NCBI RefSeq assembly: GCF_014656075.1
Contig: NZ_BNBS01000021.1
Span: 1-64,000, forward strand
From: Streptomyces hydrogenans
Lineage (GTDB): Bacteria > Actinomycetota > Actinomycetes > Streptomycetales > Streptomycetaceae
DNA: 64,000 nucleotides
Reading direction: 5' to 3'
Part shown: in pieces, positions 24,325 through 33,106 of the stretch
Position numbering within the stretch: the first letter of the stretch is position 1
Layout: each line of letters opens with the position of its first letter
Position numbers and translations under genes: made by a program
The notes under the pieces: model-generated
What the model was told of the DNA's origin: nothing
Databases searched by the model: none
Seen by the model: only the letters and a program-made list of their open reading frames with translations

Positions 24325-25566
24325 GTGCCCCAGCCCCAGCCCGGTTCACCGTCCCCGTCCCGGCCCCAAGTCCAGTCGCAGTCCCAGCCCCAGCCGAGTC
24401 GGCGTGCGCTGCCCCTTCCCCTGCCGCTCTACCTCCTCGCCCTCGCCGTGTTCGCCATGGGCACCTCGGAGTTCATGCTCGCCGGCCTGCTGCCGGACCT
24501 CGCCCGCGACCTGGGGGTGAGCGTCGGCGCCGCCGGGGCGCTCACCTCCGCCTTCGCGGTCGGGATGGTGATCGGCGCGCCGCTCATGGCCGTGCTCGCG
24601 CGCGGCCGGACCGGGCGGTCCGGGCTGCTCGGATTCGTGCTCGTCTTCCTCGCCGCCCATGTGGCCGGGGCCCTGACGACCAGCTTCGTCGTCCTCCTGG
24701 CGAGCCGGGTCGTGGCCGCCCTCGCGAACGCGGGCTTCCTCGCCCTGGCCCTCACCACGGCGATCGCCATGGTTCCGGCGGACCGCACGGCGCGGGCGCT
24801 CGCGGTCCTCCTCGGCGGGACGACCGTCGCCACCGTCGTCGGCGTCCCCGGCGGTGCCCTGCTCGGGGCCCACGCCGGGTGGCGGGCCGCCTTCTGGGCG
24901 GTCGCCGTGCTCTGCGTACCGGCCGCGCTCGGCATCCTGCGGGGTGTGCCCGCGGCCGAGCCGAGCCCGGAAGGGCCCTCTCTGCGCGCCGAGTTCGGTG
25001 TGCTGCGCGAGCCCGGGCTCGCGCGGGTGCTCGTCCTGGCCGCGCTCGTGAACGCCGCCACCTTCGGCTCCTTCACCTTCCTCGCCCCGGTGGTGACCGG
25101 CCCGGCCGGGCTCACTTCCTCCTGGGTCTCCGCGGCCCTGATGCTGTTCGGGGCGGGGTCCTTCGCCGGGGTGACGGCGGCGGGACGGCTCGGGGACCGG
25201 CACGCCGGCCGGGTCCTCGCCGTCGGAGGGCCGCTGCTGCTCGTGGGCTGGGTCGCCCTCGCCGTCCTGGCGGACCGTCCGGCGGTCCTGCCGGCCCTTC
25301 TGTTCGTCCAGGGCGCGCTGTCCTTCGCCGTCGGCGGCACGCTGATCGCCCGGATCCTGTACGAGGCCGCGGGCGCGCCCGCGCTCGCCGGGGCCTACGC
25401 CACCGCCGCCCTCAACGTGGGCGCCGTGGTGGGGCCGTTGCTCGCCGCGACGGTGCTGGGACGGCCGACGGGGCCGTTCCTGCTGAGCGCGGGGCTCGTC
25501 GCCGCCGCGCTGGCGTTCGCGGCGGTCAGCGGTAGTCGTCGGGGTGGTCCTGCATCCAGGTGTTGA
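24325..25566 (+). CDS. MFS drug-efflux-like transporter (AraJ/Cmx type)
   Basis: A 413-aa major facilitator with 12 predicted membrane helices. Helix 1 carries FAMGTSEFMLAGLLPDLARD, typical of the AraJ/chloramphenicol exporter group; helix 2-3 loop is MAVLARGRTGRSGLLG and motif C is GGTTVATVVGVPGGALLGA. It would export drugs or sugars by proton exchange. The first 29 residues are a Pro/Gln/Ser repeat unlike the family and may start too far upstream. The last 41 nt overlap the convergent lipoprotein gene. Chloramphenicol resistance is possible but not established. Confidence 0.87.
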   Translation: MPQPQPGSPSPSRPQVQSQSQPQPSRRALPLPLPLYLLALAVFAMGTSEFMLAGLLPDLARDLGVSVGAAGALTSAFAVGMVIGAPLMAVLARGRTGRSGLLGFVLVFLAAHVAGALTTSFVVLLASRVVAALANAGFLALALTTAIAMVPADRTARALAVLLGGTTVATVVGVPGGALLGAHAGWRAAFWAVAVLCVPAALGILRGVPAAEPSPEGPSLRAEFGVLREPGLARVLVLAALVNAATFGSFTFLAPVVTGPAGLTSSWVSAALMLFGAGSFAGVTAAGRLGDRHAGRVLAVGGPLLLVGWVALAVLADRPAVLPALLFVQGALSFAVGGTLIARILYEAAGAPALAGAYATAALNVGAVVGPLLAATVLGRPTGPFLLSAGLVAAALAFAAVSGSRRGGPASRC

Positions 25567-26065
25567 TGAAGTCGCGGGTGGCGATGAGCTGCTTCTCGTG
25601 CTTCTTCAGGTTCTCGAAGGAGGCGTCGCCACCGAGCCGCTCGTTGAGCTCGGTCATCTTCCGGATCGGCTCGGGGAAGTGTCCGGGCCCCTTGGGGTCG
25701 TTCTTCATCGCCTGGTCCATTTCCTGGAGTTCCTTGTTCACGCGGCCCAGGAAGTAGCCGCAGTCCTGCGCGCAGGAGTCGTTGAGCGTGGCCTGGAGGG
25801 TCGCGAAGGCGTCGCGGACCTTCTCGCCCGAGGAGGGGGCGTACGGGTCGACGGTGGAGCCGGCGGTGGCGGGCGCGGAGTCGTCGGGCAGGGCGCCGGC
25901 CGCCTCGGGCGGGGCCGTGGGCTCGGCGGCCGTCGTCGCCGTCGCCGATGTGCCCGGCCCTCCCGCCGGGCGGTCGGGCTCGGGGATCGTGCCGCAGGAG
26001 ACGGCCAGGGCCGCCAGGACGGCGGCGACCAGTGCGGTGTTGCGTACGGACGTCGTGCCGGTCAT
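25526..26065 (-). CDS. lipoprotein of unknown function
   Basis: A 179-aa protein whose signal peptide ends in LAVSCG, giving lipidated Cys24. A Pro/Thr/Ala-rich linker (about residues 25-75) leads to a predicted helical domain with two close cysteines (DSCAQDCGYFLGRVNKELQ) and a charged C-terminal half (NLKKHEKQLIATRDFINTWM). I do not recognise a family. The ATG at 26065 gives a proper signal peptide. It overlaps the 3' end of the MFS gene on the other strand by 41 nt, which may allow antisense interference. Confidence 0.75.
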   Translation of the reverse strand: MTGTTSVRNTALVAAVLAALAVSCGTIPEPDRPAGGPGTSATATTAAEPTAPPEAAGALPDDSAPATAGSTVDPYAPSSGEKVRDAFATLQATLNDSCAQDCGYFLGRVNKELQEMDQAMKNDPKGPGHFPEPIRKMTELNERLGGDASFENLKKHEKQLIATRDFINTWMQDHPDDYR

Positions 26066-26112
26066 GTGGGTCCCCCCGTGGTCATCGATCGGGAGAGCCT
26101 AGCCCTGAAATG

Positions 26113-26154
26113 CCCGGGGCCCGGCGCCGGATGACGCCGGTGCCGGGCCCCGGG
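26113..26154. terminator. terminator hairpin after GH3
   Basis: 26113-26129 pairs with 26138-26154 over 17 bp with one G-T wobble and an 8-nt loop. It starts 64 nt downstream of the GH3 stop on the minus strand and separates it from the lipoprotein gene. Confidence 0.65.
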
Positions 26155-26217
26155 GGCGCCCCGCCGGGCCCGGAGGAGGCCGGCGGGACGCCCGGTGTGC
26201 CGTGCTTCTCCGGTCCC

Positions 26218-29076
26218 TCAGCCGGAGAAGCCGACGTGCGCGAGCCGGACCGGCCCGCGCAGCTCGACGCGGAGGTCCGTCACGTCGCGGACGTGACAGG
26301 GCGCCCCCGCGAGGACGTAGGCGTACGGGCCGTCCGTGGGCTCCACCGTCACCCGGGCCAGCGCGTCCCGGGCCGTACCGGCGAAGAACGTCACCTCGCC
26401 CGCCCCGGCGGCCGTCACCGCCAGCTCCGTCACGCCGTCGCCGAAGTCGCAGGCGCGGAAGAGGAGCGTGCCCGGCGCGGCCGGATCCGCCGGGGTCACC
26501 GCGTCGCCGGAGACCCGGGAGCGGTCCACGATGACGGTGCCGGTCTGCTCGTCGTAGTCCGCCGCCCCGATCCCCGCCTCCAGGACCGGGCGCGGGCCCG
26601 GCGCGGTGCCCGCGAGCTCCAGGCGGACGGTCCGGCGGGAGTCCGCCGAGGACGGGCCGGCCAGGAACTCGTACGGCCCCGGCTCCACCGACCACCGCCC
26701 GTGCGCCACGTCCCAGTGGCCGAGCGCCCGCAGCGGCACCGTGAAGGAGGGCGTCGCCGTGGCGCCCGGGGCCAGGTGGATCCGCTCGTGGGCGACGAGC
26801 GCCCGGTGCGGGCGCGGCACCGACGGGGCGAGCGCCCGGGCGTACACCTGGACGACCTCGTCCGAGGCGACGGCGCCCGTGTTGGTGACGGCGCAGGAGA
26901 GGCGCACCGCGTCGCCGTCCACGGCGGCCGTCAGTCCCTCGTAGCCGAAGCTCGTGTAGGTGAGGCCGTGGCCGAAGGGGAAGAGCGGGGTGCCGTCGAA
27001 GTAGAGGTAGGTCTGCCGGCCGCCGATGACGTCGTAGTCGAACAGGTCCGGCAGGTCGGCGTCGGAGCCGTACCAGGTCTGCGGCAGCCGTCCGGCGGGG
27101 GAGACGTCCCCGGCGAGGACGCGGGCCAGCGCGGTGCCGGCGGCCTGGCCGCCGTGCGCGGTCCACAGCAGCGCCGGGAGCGCCGCCGCCGCGTCGGGCA
27201 CCGCGTACGGGTAGGAGGAGACGAGGACGAGGGCCGTGCGCGGATTGGCCGCGTGCGCCGCCCGCCACAGCCGGTCCTGGTGCGGCGGCAGCGCCAGTGT
27301 CGTGCGGTCCTCGGTCTCCCGGCCGTTGATGTGCGGGTCGTTCCCGGCGACCACGATCACCGTGTCGGCGCCCGCGGCGGCCCGTGCCACGGCGTCCTCG
27401 CCGCGCTCGACGGTCTCCACGGAGAAGATCCCGGCTTCTTCGCGTCCGGCGGCAACCTTCGCGCCGTCGGCGGCGACAGAGACGTAGCCCCCCGTCCCCA
27501 GGTGCAGCAGGAGGTGACCGTCACCGTGGGCCTCGAACCGGAACGTCTCCTGGACGACCCAGCCCCCGGGCTCGTCCGCCGAGGCGCGGACCAGGCCGTC
27601 CCCGGCCACCGACAGGTAGCGGCCGTCCGGGGCGCGCAGGGTCAGCACCCCGTCGCCCCAGTCGATCAGGTCGAGGACCGTGCCCTCCGCGTCGGCGGTC
27701 AGCGGCGGCAGGTCCGTGCGGCCGGCGAGCAGCGCCGGGTCGAGCGCGATCTCCGCGTCCCGCCCCGGCTCCTCGTCCGTGACGTCCGGGACGCGCAGCG
27801 CCCGCCCGTCGGCGGTCCGCAGCCGGATCCGGTCCACGCCCTCCGCGAAGTCCACCCGGTCCGCGCCGAACCGCTCCCGGACGCCGTCCAGCGGGGAGGA
27901 GCGGTGCAGCCGCGCGCCGCTGTACCAGTCGAGTTTGGCGGCGTCGGCGAGCAGCCCGACGACCGCGATCCGGCCGCCGCCGGCCAGCGGCAGCAGCGGG
28001 GTCCCGTCCCCGGCCGGTTCGTTGCGCAGCAGGACGAGCGCCGCCTCCGCCGCCTCGCGCGCCAGCGCGCGGTGTTCCGCCGTGTCGTACGCGGACTCTT
28101 GGGCGTACGGGTCGAGTTCCGGGTCGAACTCGCCGAGCAGGAAGCGCACGGTCAGCTGTCTGCGCACGGCCCGGTCCACGTCCTCCTGGTCGATCAGGCC
28201 CCGCTCCAGGGCCCGTTCGAGCCGGCCGAGGATCACCGAGCTGTCGGTGCCGTGGTCGGTGAAGGAGTCGACGCCCGCGCGCAGCGCCGCCGCGACGGCC
28301 TCCTCGTGGCTGTCGAAGTACGCCTGCGGGTCGCCGAGGTTGCTCGGCGCGCCCGCGTCGGAGCAGACGAGCAGCTCCCGGTCGGTCCAGGCGCGCAGCT
28401 CCGACCCCAGGTACGGGGAAAGGTGGTTGGGCCTGCCGTTGACCAGGTTGTAGGCGGGCATCACGCCCGCGACCGTGCCCGCCTCGACGGCGCCGCGGAA
28501 GGCCGGCAGGTCGTACTCGTGGAGGACGCGCGGCCGGACGGAGGCCGAGGAGGTGTCGCGGGCGGTCTCGTTGTTGTGCGCGAGCCAGTGCTTGAGCACC
28601 GGCGCCGTGCGCCAGTACGTCGGATGGTCGCCGCGCAGTCCGCGGGTGAAGGCGACGGCGATCGCGGAGGTGAGCGCCGGGTCCTCGGAGTAGCCCTCCT
28701 CGCCGCGCCCCCACAGCGGGTTGCGCAGCAGGTTCACCGTGGGCGCCCACACGTTCAGGCCGACCCGCTCGTCCTTGGCGCGCATCGCCCGCGCCTCGCG
28801 GGAGACGGCCTCGCCGACCCGGCGGACCAGCGCGGGGTGCCAGCTCGCGCCGAGGCCGACGGCCTGCGGGAAGACGGTCGCCGGGCCCATCCAGGCGACG
28901 CCGTGCAGGGCCTCCTGGCCGGTGCGGAAGGCGGCCAGGCCGAGGCGTTCGACTCCGGGCGTGAACTGGTGGAGCAGGGCGAGGCGTTCGGCGGGGGTGA
29001 GGCGGCCGAGGAGGTCGGCGACGCGTGCGTCGACGGGGAGGGCCGGGTCACGGAAGGGCGGCCGGTCTGCGGTCAC
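26218..29076 (-). CDS. GH3 beta-glycosidase with inserted fascin-like domain
   Basis: A 952-aa family 3 glycoside hydrolase without a signal peptide. The TIM-barrel domain contains LKHWLAHNNETARD and the nucleophile D240 (LLVCSDAGA). The alpha/beta sandwich follows (VALVLLRNEP onward). Within it, at about residues 470-580, DGRYLSVAGDGLVRAS and GTGGYVSVAADGAKVAAG form a fascin/beta-trefoil-like insertion. A fibronectin III-like domain (GLTYTSFGYEGLTA) and a C-terminal CBM-like sandwich ending FSG complete it. Beta-xylosidase or beta-galactosidase activity is plausible. GTG at 29076 follows AAGGGACTCGTAC. It diverges from the importer operon and shares its operator. Confidence 0.88.
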   Translation of the reverse strand: MTADRPPFRDPALPVDARVADLLGRLTPAERLALLHQFTPGVERLGLAAFRTGQEALHGVAWMGPATVFPQAVGLGASWHPALVRRVGEAVSREARAMRAKDERVGLNVWAPTVNLLRNPLWGRGEEGYSEDPALTSAIAVAFTRGLRGDHPTYWRTAPVLKHWLAHNNETARDTSSASVRPRVLHEYDLPAFRGAVEAGTVAGVMPAYNLVNGRPNHLSPYLGSELRAWTDRELLVCSDAGAPSNLGDPQAYFDSHEEAVAAALRAGVDSFTDHGTDSSVILGRLERALERGLIDQEDVDRAVRRQLTVRFLLGEFDPELDPYAQESAYDTAEHRALAREAAEAALVLLRNEPAGDGTPLLPLAGGGRIAVVGLLADAAKLDWYSGARLHRSSPLDGVRERFGADRVDFAEGVDRIRLRTADGRALRVPDVTDEEPGRDAEIALDPALLAGRTDLPPLTADAEGTVLDLIDWGDGVLTLRAPDGRYLSVAGDGLVRASADEPGGWVVQETFRFEAHGDGHLLLHLGTGGYVSVAADGAKVAAGREEAGIFSVETVERGEDAVARAAAGADTVIVVAGNDPHINGRETEDRTTLALPPHQDRLWRAAHAANPRTALVLVSSYPYAVPDAAAALPALLWTAHGGQAAGTALARVLAGDVSPAGRLPQTWYGSDADLPDLFDYDVIGGRQTYLYFDGTPLFPFGHGLTYTSFGYEGLTAAVDGDAVRLSCAVTNTGAVASDEVVQVYARALAPSVPRPHRALVAHERIHLAPGATATPSFTVPLRALGHWDVAHGRWSVEPGPYEFLAGPSSADSRRTVRLELAGTAPGPRPVLEAGIGAADYDEQTGTVIVDRSRVSGDAVTPADPAAPGTLLFRACDFGDGVTELAVTAAGAGEVTFFAGTARDALARVTVEPTDGPYAYVLAGAPCHVRDVTDLRVELRGPVRLAHVGFSG

Positions 29077-29121
29077 GTACGAGTCCCTTGGACGGCGGTC
29101 GCCGGACGGCGGCCGGAAGTT

Positions 29122-29135
29122 TCGAAGCGCTTCGA
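29122..29135. promoter_or_regulatory. LacI operator TCGAAGCGCTTCGA, GH3 side
   Basis: A perfect 14-nt palindrome identical to those at 29295 and 38491. It abuts the putative -10 of the GH3 promoter, so a bound repressor would block initiation. Confidence 0.78.
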
Positions 29136-29163
29136 TGCTCAAGCGCGCCGGGATGGGTGTCAA
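29135..29163 (-). promoter_or_regulatory. GH3 promoter, TTGACA-17-GAGCAT
   Basis: On the minus strand a consensus -35 TTGACA (29163-29158) is followed after 17 nt by GAGCAT (29140-29135). The operator begins at the last base of the -10. Confidence 0.5.
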
Positions 29164-29255
29164 GGTCCCCGGCCGCTTCACTTCACCTCTTGGCCACAGG
29201 AGTTGAAGGCAACCCGGCTTCCCGGGCGGCACTTCGAGAAACTCCTGAACGACTC

Positions 29256-29284
29256 TTGCCGCGCCTGTGACCGTCACTTAACCT
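29256..29284 (+). promoter_or_regulatory. importer operon promoter, TTGCCG-17-TAACCT
   Basis: -35 TTGCCG at 29256-29261 and -10 TAACCT at 29279-29284, 17 nt apart. The operator at 29295-29308 would cover the transcription start region. Confidence 0.55.
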
Positions 29285-29294
29285 CGCAGCAACA

Positions 29295-29308
29295 TCGAAG
29301 CGCTTCGA
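29295..29308. promoter_or_regulatory. LacI operator TCGAAGCGCTTCGA, importer side
   Basis: Perfect 14-nt palindrome 10 nt downstream of the putative -10 of the importer operon, identical to the site ahead of GH3 and the one upstream of the LacI gene. Confidence 0.78.
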
Positions 29309-29459
29309 CTCACCGGCGGCGACCCGCCGCGCCCGTCGCCGCGCTCCCGGGGCCCCGCCCCGCCCGCACCCCGCACCTTGCTCCATCTCCATCACCGCAG
29401 CCGGCCGGCGACCCCTCGGGCGCCGCGTGTCCTGGCGCGTGCCATGAAGGGTTGACGCA

Positions 29460-31160
29460 ATGACGCCGAACGCCGCCTCCACGGGCTCCCCGAGAACCGA
29501 ACAGAGCCGGAGGGGCTTCCTCGCCACCGGCGCCGTCGCCGCCGTCGCGGTCGCCGGCGGAGCCCCGCTGCTCACCGCCTGCGGCGGCGGTGGCGACACG
29601 GGGAAGAAGGACGGCACCACCAGCGGCAAGGACGCCGCCAGGATCCTCCCCGCCTTCGTGGCCAGCGAGGTCGTGCCCGCCGACGTCCCCGCGCGAAACG
29701 GCTCCGCCGCCGGCTTCACCCGCGCCATCCCCGCCGCCGAACTCAAGACTTCCGTCACCGAGAAGCTCGGCAAGGGCGGCGCGCTCACCGTCATGGCACC
29801 CTTCTGGGGCACCCCGCCCGCCCCCGGCAACCCGTACTACAAGGCCATGGACGAGGCCATCGGCGTCCAGGTCACCTGGCAGAACCAGGACGGCAACGTC
29901 TACGACCAGAAGCTCGGCGCCGTCCTCGCCTCCAGCGACATCCCCGACCTCGTCGTCGTCCCCGGCTGGAACCTCGGCGGCAAGATCCCCAGCGCCGTCG
30001 ACGCCAAGTTCGAGGACCTCGGCCCGTACCTCTCCGGCGACAAGGTCAAGGCGTACCCCAACCTCGCCGCCATCCCCACCGACGCCTGGCAGCGCGGCAT
30101 CTTCGGCGGCAAGCTCCGCGGCCTGCCGATGCCCGCCTCCTACGTCACCAACATCGCGCCCTTCTACCGCAAGGACCTCTTCGACGCGAAGGGCTGGCAA
30201 CTCCCGAAGAGCGCCGACGAGTTCCTCGCCCTCGCCAAGGAGATCACCAGCGCCAAGGCCAAGGTGTGGGCCTGCGCCGACATGACCTGGACCGCCTGGA
30301 ACATGTTCGGCGTCCTCAACGGCAGCGACAAGGCGCTGGGCTGGAACCTCGTCGACGGCAAGCTGGTCAACCGCATCGAGACCCCCGAGTACCTCGAAGC
30401 CCTCGAATGGACCCGCAAGCTCTTCGACGCCGGCGTCGTCCACCCCGACGAGAAGGCCCAGAACCAGGGCGACTCCGCCGTCCGCTTCACCTCCGGCCAG
30501 TGCCTCATGTACAACAACGACCTCTCCCACTGGTACGGCAAGACCGCCGAGATGGCCGCCCAGAACCCGAGGTTCGCCATGGCCGCCATGGACATCCCCG
30601 GCCACGCCGGAGGCAGCCCGCAGCTGTGGGCCACCAACCCCGCCAACATCTGGTCCTTCGTCCGCAAGGGCGCCCCCAAGGCGGTCGTCGAGGACGCCCT
30701 CGCCATCGCGAACTTCACCGCCGCGCCCTACGGCACCAAGGAGCGCATGCTCACCGACTACGGCGTCGAAGGCGTCCACCACACCGTCAAGGACGGGCTG
30801 CCCGTCAAGACCGACGCGGGCAACCAGGAGGTCAGCAGCTCCTGGATGTTCGTCGCCAGCCCCGCCCCCTACCTCGCCCACCCCGACATGCCGGAGATCA
30901 CCAAGGCGCAGGTCGCGTGGCAGCAGCGAATGGGAGCCCTCACCCGCAAGTCCTCCTTCTACGGCCTCACCATCGCCGAGCCCGGCCGGTGGACCGGCCT
31001 CATGAACGACTTCGAGCAGCTGGAGAAGGACATCGTCCGCGGCCGCAAGAAGCTCTCCGACATGCAGCAGGCCGTCTCGGAGTGGAAGTCCAAGGGCGGC
31101 GACCAGCTCCGCGACTGGTACAAGAAGCTCCTCGACACCACCGGCTCCGCGGCGAGCTGA
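29460..31160 (+). CDS. ABC sugar importer, large solute-binding lipoprotein (LplA/YtcQ type)
   Basis: A 566-aa binding protein. SRRGFLATG is a Tat motif and LLTAC a lipobox with Cys41. The mature domain starts GALTVMAPFWGTPPAPGNPYY and shows the larger size of the LplA/YtcQ class, which pairs with LplB/YtcP permeases and usually handles complex oligosaccharides such as rhamnogalacturonan or arabinogalactan fragments. First gene of the operon, with GAAGG about 10 nt before the ATG and a LacI operator upstream. Confidence 0.92.
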   Translation: MTPNAASTGSPRTEQSRRGFLATGAVAAVAVAGGAPLLTACGGGGDTGKKDGTTSGKDAARILPAFVASEVVPADVPARNGSAAGFTRAIPAAELKTSVTEKLGKGGALTVMAPFWGTPPAPGNPYYKAMDEAIGVQVTWQNQDGNVYDQKLGAVLASSDIPDLVVVPGWNLGGKIPSAVDAKFEDLGPYLSGDKVKAYPNLAAIPTDAWQRGIFGGKLRGLPMPASYVTNIAPFYRKDLFDAKGWQLPKSADEFLALAKEITSAKAKVWACADMTWTAWNMFGVLNGSDKALGWNLVDGKLVNRIETPEYLEALEWTRKLFDAGVVHPDEKAQNQGDSAVRFTSGQCLMYNNDLSHWYGKTAEMAAQNPRFAMAAMDIPGHAGGSPQLWATNPANIWSFVRKGAPKAVVEDALAIANFTAAPYGTKERMLTDYGVEGVHHTVKDGLPVKTDAGNQEVSSSWMFVASPAPYLAHPDMPEITKAQVAWQQRMGALTRKSSFYGLTIAEPGRWTGLMNDFEQLEKDIVRGRKKLSDMQQAVSEWKSKGGDQLRDWYKKLLDTTGSAAS

Positions 31161-31161
31161 C

Positions 31162-32118
31162 GTGAACAGGCACGACACCACCGACCGCCGGCCGAGGACC
31201 CTCGGCCGGCGGCTCCGGCGCGACCGCGTCCTCCTGCTGATGACGCTCCCCGCCCTCGTCCTCGTCCTCGTCTTCAACTACGTCCCGATCCTCGGGAACG
31301 TCGTCGCCTTCCAGGACTACGACCCCTACGTCTCCACCAACGGCGTCACCGCCGTCCTGGAGTCCCCCTGGGTCGGCCTCGCGCAGTTCGACCGGGTCCT
31401 GTCCGACCCCTCCTTCTGGGCCGCCGTCGAGAACACCCTCGTCTTCTTCGTCCTCCAACTGCTGCTCTTCTTCCCCGTCCCCATCGCCCTCGCCCTGCTC
31501 GTGCACAGCCTGCTGCGACCCCGGATCCGCGCCTTCGTCCAGGCCGTGCTCTACCTCCCGCACTTCTTCTCCTGGGTCATCGTCATCACCGTCTTCCAGC
31601 AGATCTTCGGCGGCGCCGGCGTCATCGCCCAGACCCTGCGCGAACACGGCCACGAGGGCTTCGACCTGATGACCGACCCCGGCGTCTTCAAGTTCCTCGT
31701 CACCGCCGAGGGCATCTGGAAGGACGCCGGCTGGGGCGTCATCGTCTTCCTCGCCGCGCTCGCCGCCGTCGACCAGTCCCTCTACGAGGCCGCCGCCATG
31801 GACGGCGCCGACCGGTGGCGCCGCATGTGGCACGTCACCCTGCCCGCGCTCCGCCCCGTCATCGCCCTCCTCCTCGTCCTGCGCGTCGGCGACGCCCTCA
31901 CCGTCGGCTTCGAGCAACTGCTCCTCCAACGCGACGCCGTCGGACCCGGCGCCGCCGAAGTCCTCGACACCTTCGTCTGGTGGACCGGCCTGCGCAGCCA
32001 GGACTTCAGCTACGCCGCCGCGGCCGGACTCATCAAGGGGATCGTCGGCCTCGCCCTCGTCCTCACCGCGAACAAGGTCGCCCACCTCATGGGCGAACAG
32101 GGGGTGTACCGCAAGTGA
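31162..32118 (+). CDS. ABC sugar importer permease, LplB type
   Basis: A 318-aa permease. The N-terminus RRLRRDRVLLLMTLPALVLV and VFNYVPILGNVVAFQDYDP are characteristic of the LplB class. The EAA loop is EAAAMDGADRWRRMWHVTLP. The GTG start comes 1 nt after the binding-protein stop. It pairs with the next gene's product; no ATPase is encoded in the operon. Confidence 0.94.
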   Translation: MNRHDTTDRRPRTLGRRLRRDRVLLLMTLPALVLVLVFNYVPILGNVVAFQDYDPYVSTNGVTAVLESPWVGLAQFDRVLSDPSFWAAVENTLVFFVLQLLLFFPVPIALALLVHSLLRPRIRAFVQAVLYLPHFFSWVIVITVFQQIFGGAGVIAQTLREHGHEGFDLMTDPGVFKFLVTAEGIWKDAGWGVIVFLAALAAVDQSLYEAAAMDGADRWRRMWHVTLPALRPVIALLLVLRVGDALTVGFEQLLLQRDAVGPGAAEVLDTFVWWTGLRSQDFSYAAAAGLIKGIVGLALVLTANKVAHLMGEQGVYRK

Positions 32119-33077
32119 CCCAGCGCGTCCTCGAACGGCCCGCGCCGCCGCCCGCCCGCACCACCGCCGCCCGCCGCTCCCGGTGGGCGGCGCCCGCCCG
32201 CCCCGTCTGGGAGGAGCCGCCCACCCGGGCCGGACTCACCGCCAAGGCGGCGCTCCTCGCCGCCGCCTGCCTCGCCGTCCTCGTCCCGCTCTGGATCGTC
32301 GTCGTCACCAGCCTCTCCAGCAAGCAAACGATCACCGAGGCCGGCGGACTGGTCATCGTCCCCCGGGACCTCACCCTCATCGCCTACCGCGAACTGCTCA
32401 GCGGCGGACAGGTCACCCGCGCCGTCCTCGTCAGCCTCGGCGTCACCCTCGCCGGCACCCTCTTCTCGATGACGGTCTCCGTCCTCGCCGCCTACGGCCT
32501 GTCCCGGCCCGGCTCCCTCGGACACCGCGCCCTCCTCTTCACGCTGATGGGCACGATGTTCTTCGGCGCCGGCCTCATCCCCACCTACCTCCTGGTGCAG
32601 AGCCTCGGCCTCACCGACACCTACCTCGCGCTGATCCTCCCCAGCGCCGTCAGCGTCTTCAACATCCTCGTCCTGCGCGCCTTCTTCATGGGCATCTCGC
32701 CCGAACTCGTCGACAGCGCCCGCATCGACGGCGCCGGCGACCTGCGCATCCTGTGGACCATCGTGATGCCGCTCTCCCGCGCGGTGATCGCCGTCATCAC
32801 CCTCTTCTACGCGGTCGGCTACTGGAGCGCCTGGTTCAACGCCTCCATCTACCTCAACGACCAGAACATGATGCCGCTCCAGAACGTCCTCATCCAGCTC
32901 GCCCAGAAGCAGGAGATCCCCGTCGGCCTCGGCCAGGCCGTCAAGGCCGGGAACCTCTCCGGACTCGCCGTCCAGATGGCCGTCATGGTCCTCGCCCTGC
33001 TGCCCGTCGCCGTCCTCTCGCCCTTCGTCCAGAAGCACTTCAAGAAGGGCATGCTCACCGGCGCGGTCAAGGGCTGA
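32115..33077 (+). CDS. ABC sugar importer permease, YtcP type
   Basis: A 320-aa permease with a Pro/Ala-rich N-terminal tail of about 40 residues. It shows SLSSKQTITEAGGLVIVPRD, FFGAGLIPTYLLVQSLGL, and the EAA-loop counterpart DSARIDGAGDLRILWTIVMP. LNDQNMMPLQNVLIQL is the conserved loop of the YtcP class. GTG overlaps the preceding stop (GTGA). Confidence 0.94.
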   Translation: MTQRVLERPAPPPARTTAARRSRWAAPARPVWEEPPTRAGLTAKAALLAAACLAVLVPLWIVVVTSLSSKQTITEAGGLVIVPRDLTLIAYRELLSGGQVTRAVLVSLGVTLAGTLFSMTVSVLAAYGLSRPGSLGHRALLFTLMGTMFFGAGLIPTYLLVQSLGLTDTYLALILPSAVSVFNILVLRAFFMGISPELVDSARIDGAGDLRILWTIVMPLSRAVIAVITLFYAVGYWSAWFNASIYLNDQNMMPLQNVLIQLAQKQEIPVGLGQAVKAGNLSGLAVQMAVMVLALLPVAVLSPFVQKHFKKGMLTGAVKG

Positions 33078-33106
33078 CCCCGCACCCACCTACCGGAAGA
33101 ACCCGC

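Larger units (their letters stand above)
29077..29459. promoter_or_regulatory. 383-nt divergent control region, GH3 and importer operon
   Basis: No gene is supported. Two identical 14-nt palindromes lie at 29122-29135 and 29295-29308, one just downstream of each promoter. About 150 nt of C-rich leader separates the right-hand operator from the binding-protein start at 29460. Confidence 0.7.

Noticed and set aside
24325..25566. Naming the MFS gene as a chloramphenicol resistance gene
   Set aside because: The N-terminal motifs fit the AraJ/Cmx group, but that group also includes sugar and other drug exporters; substrate cannot be told from the sequence.
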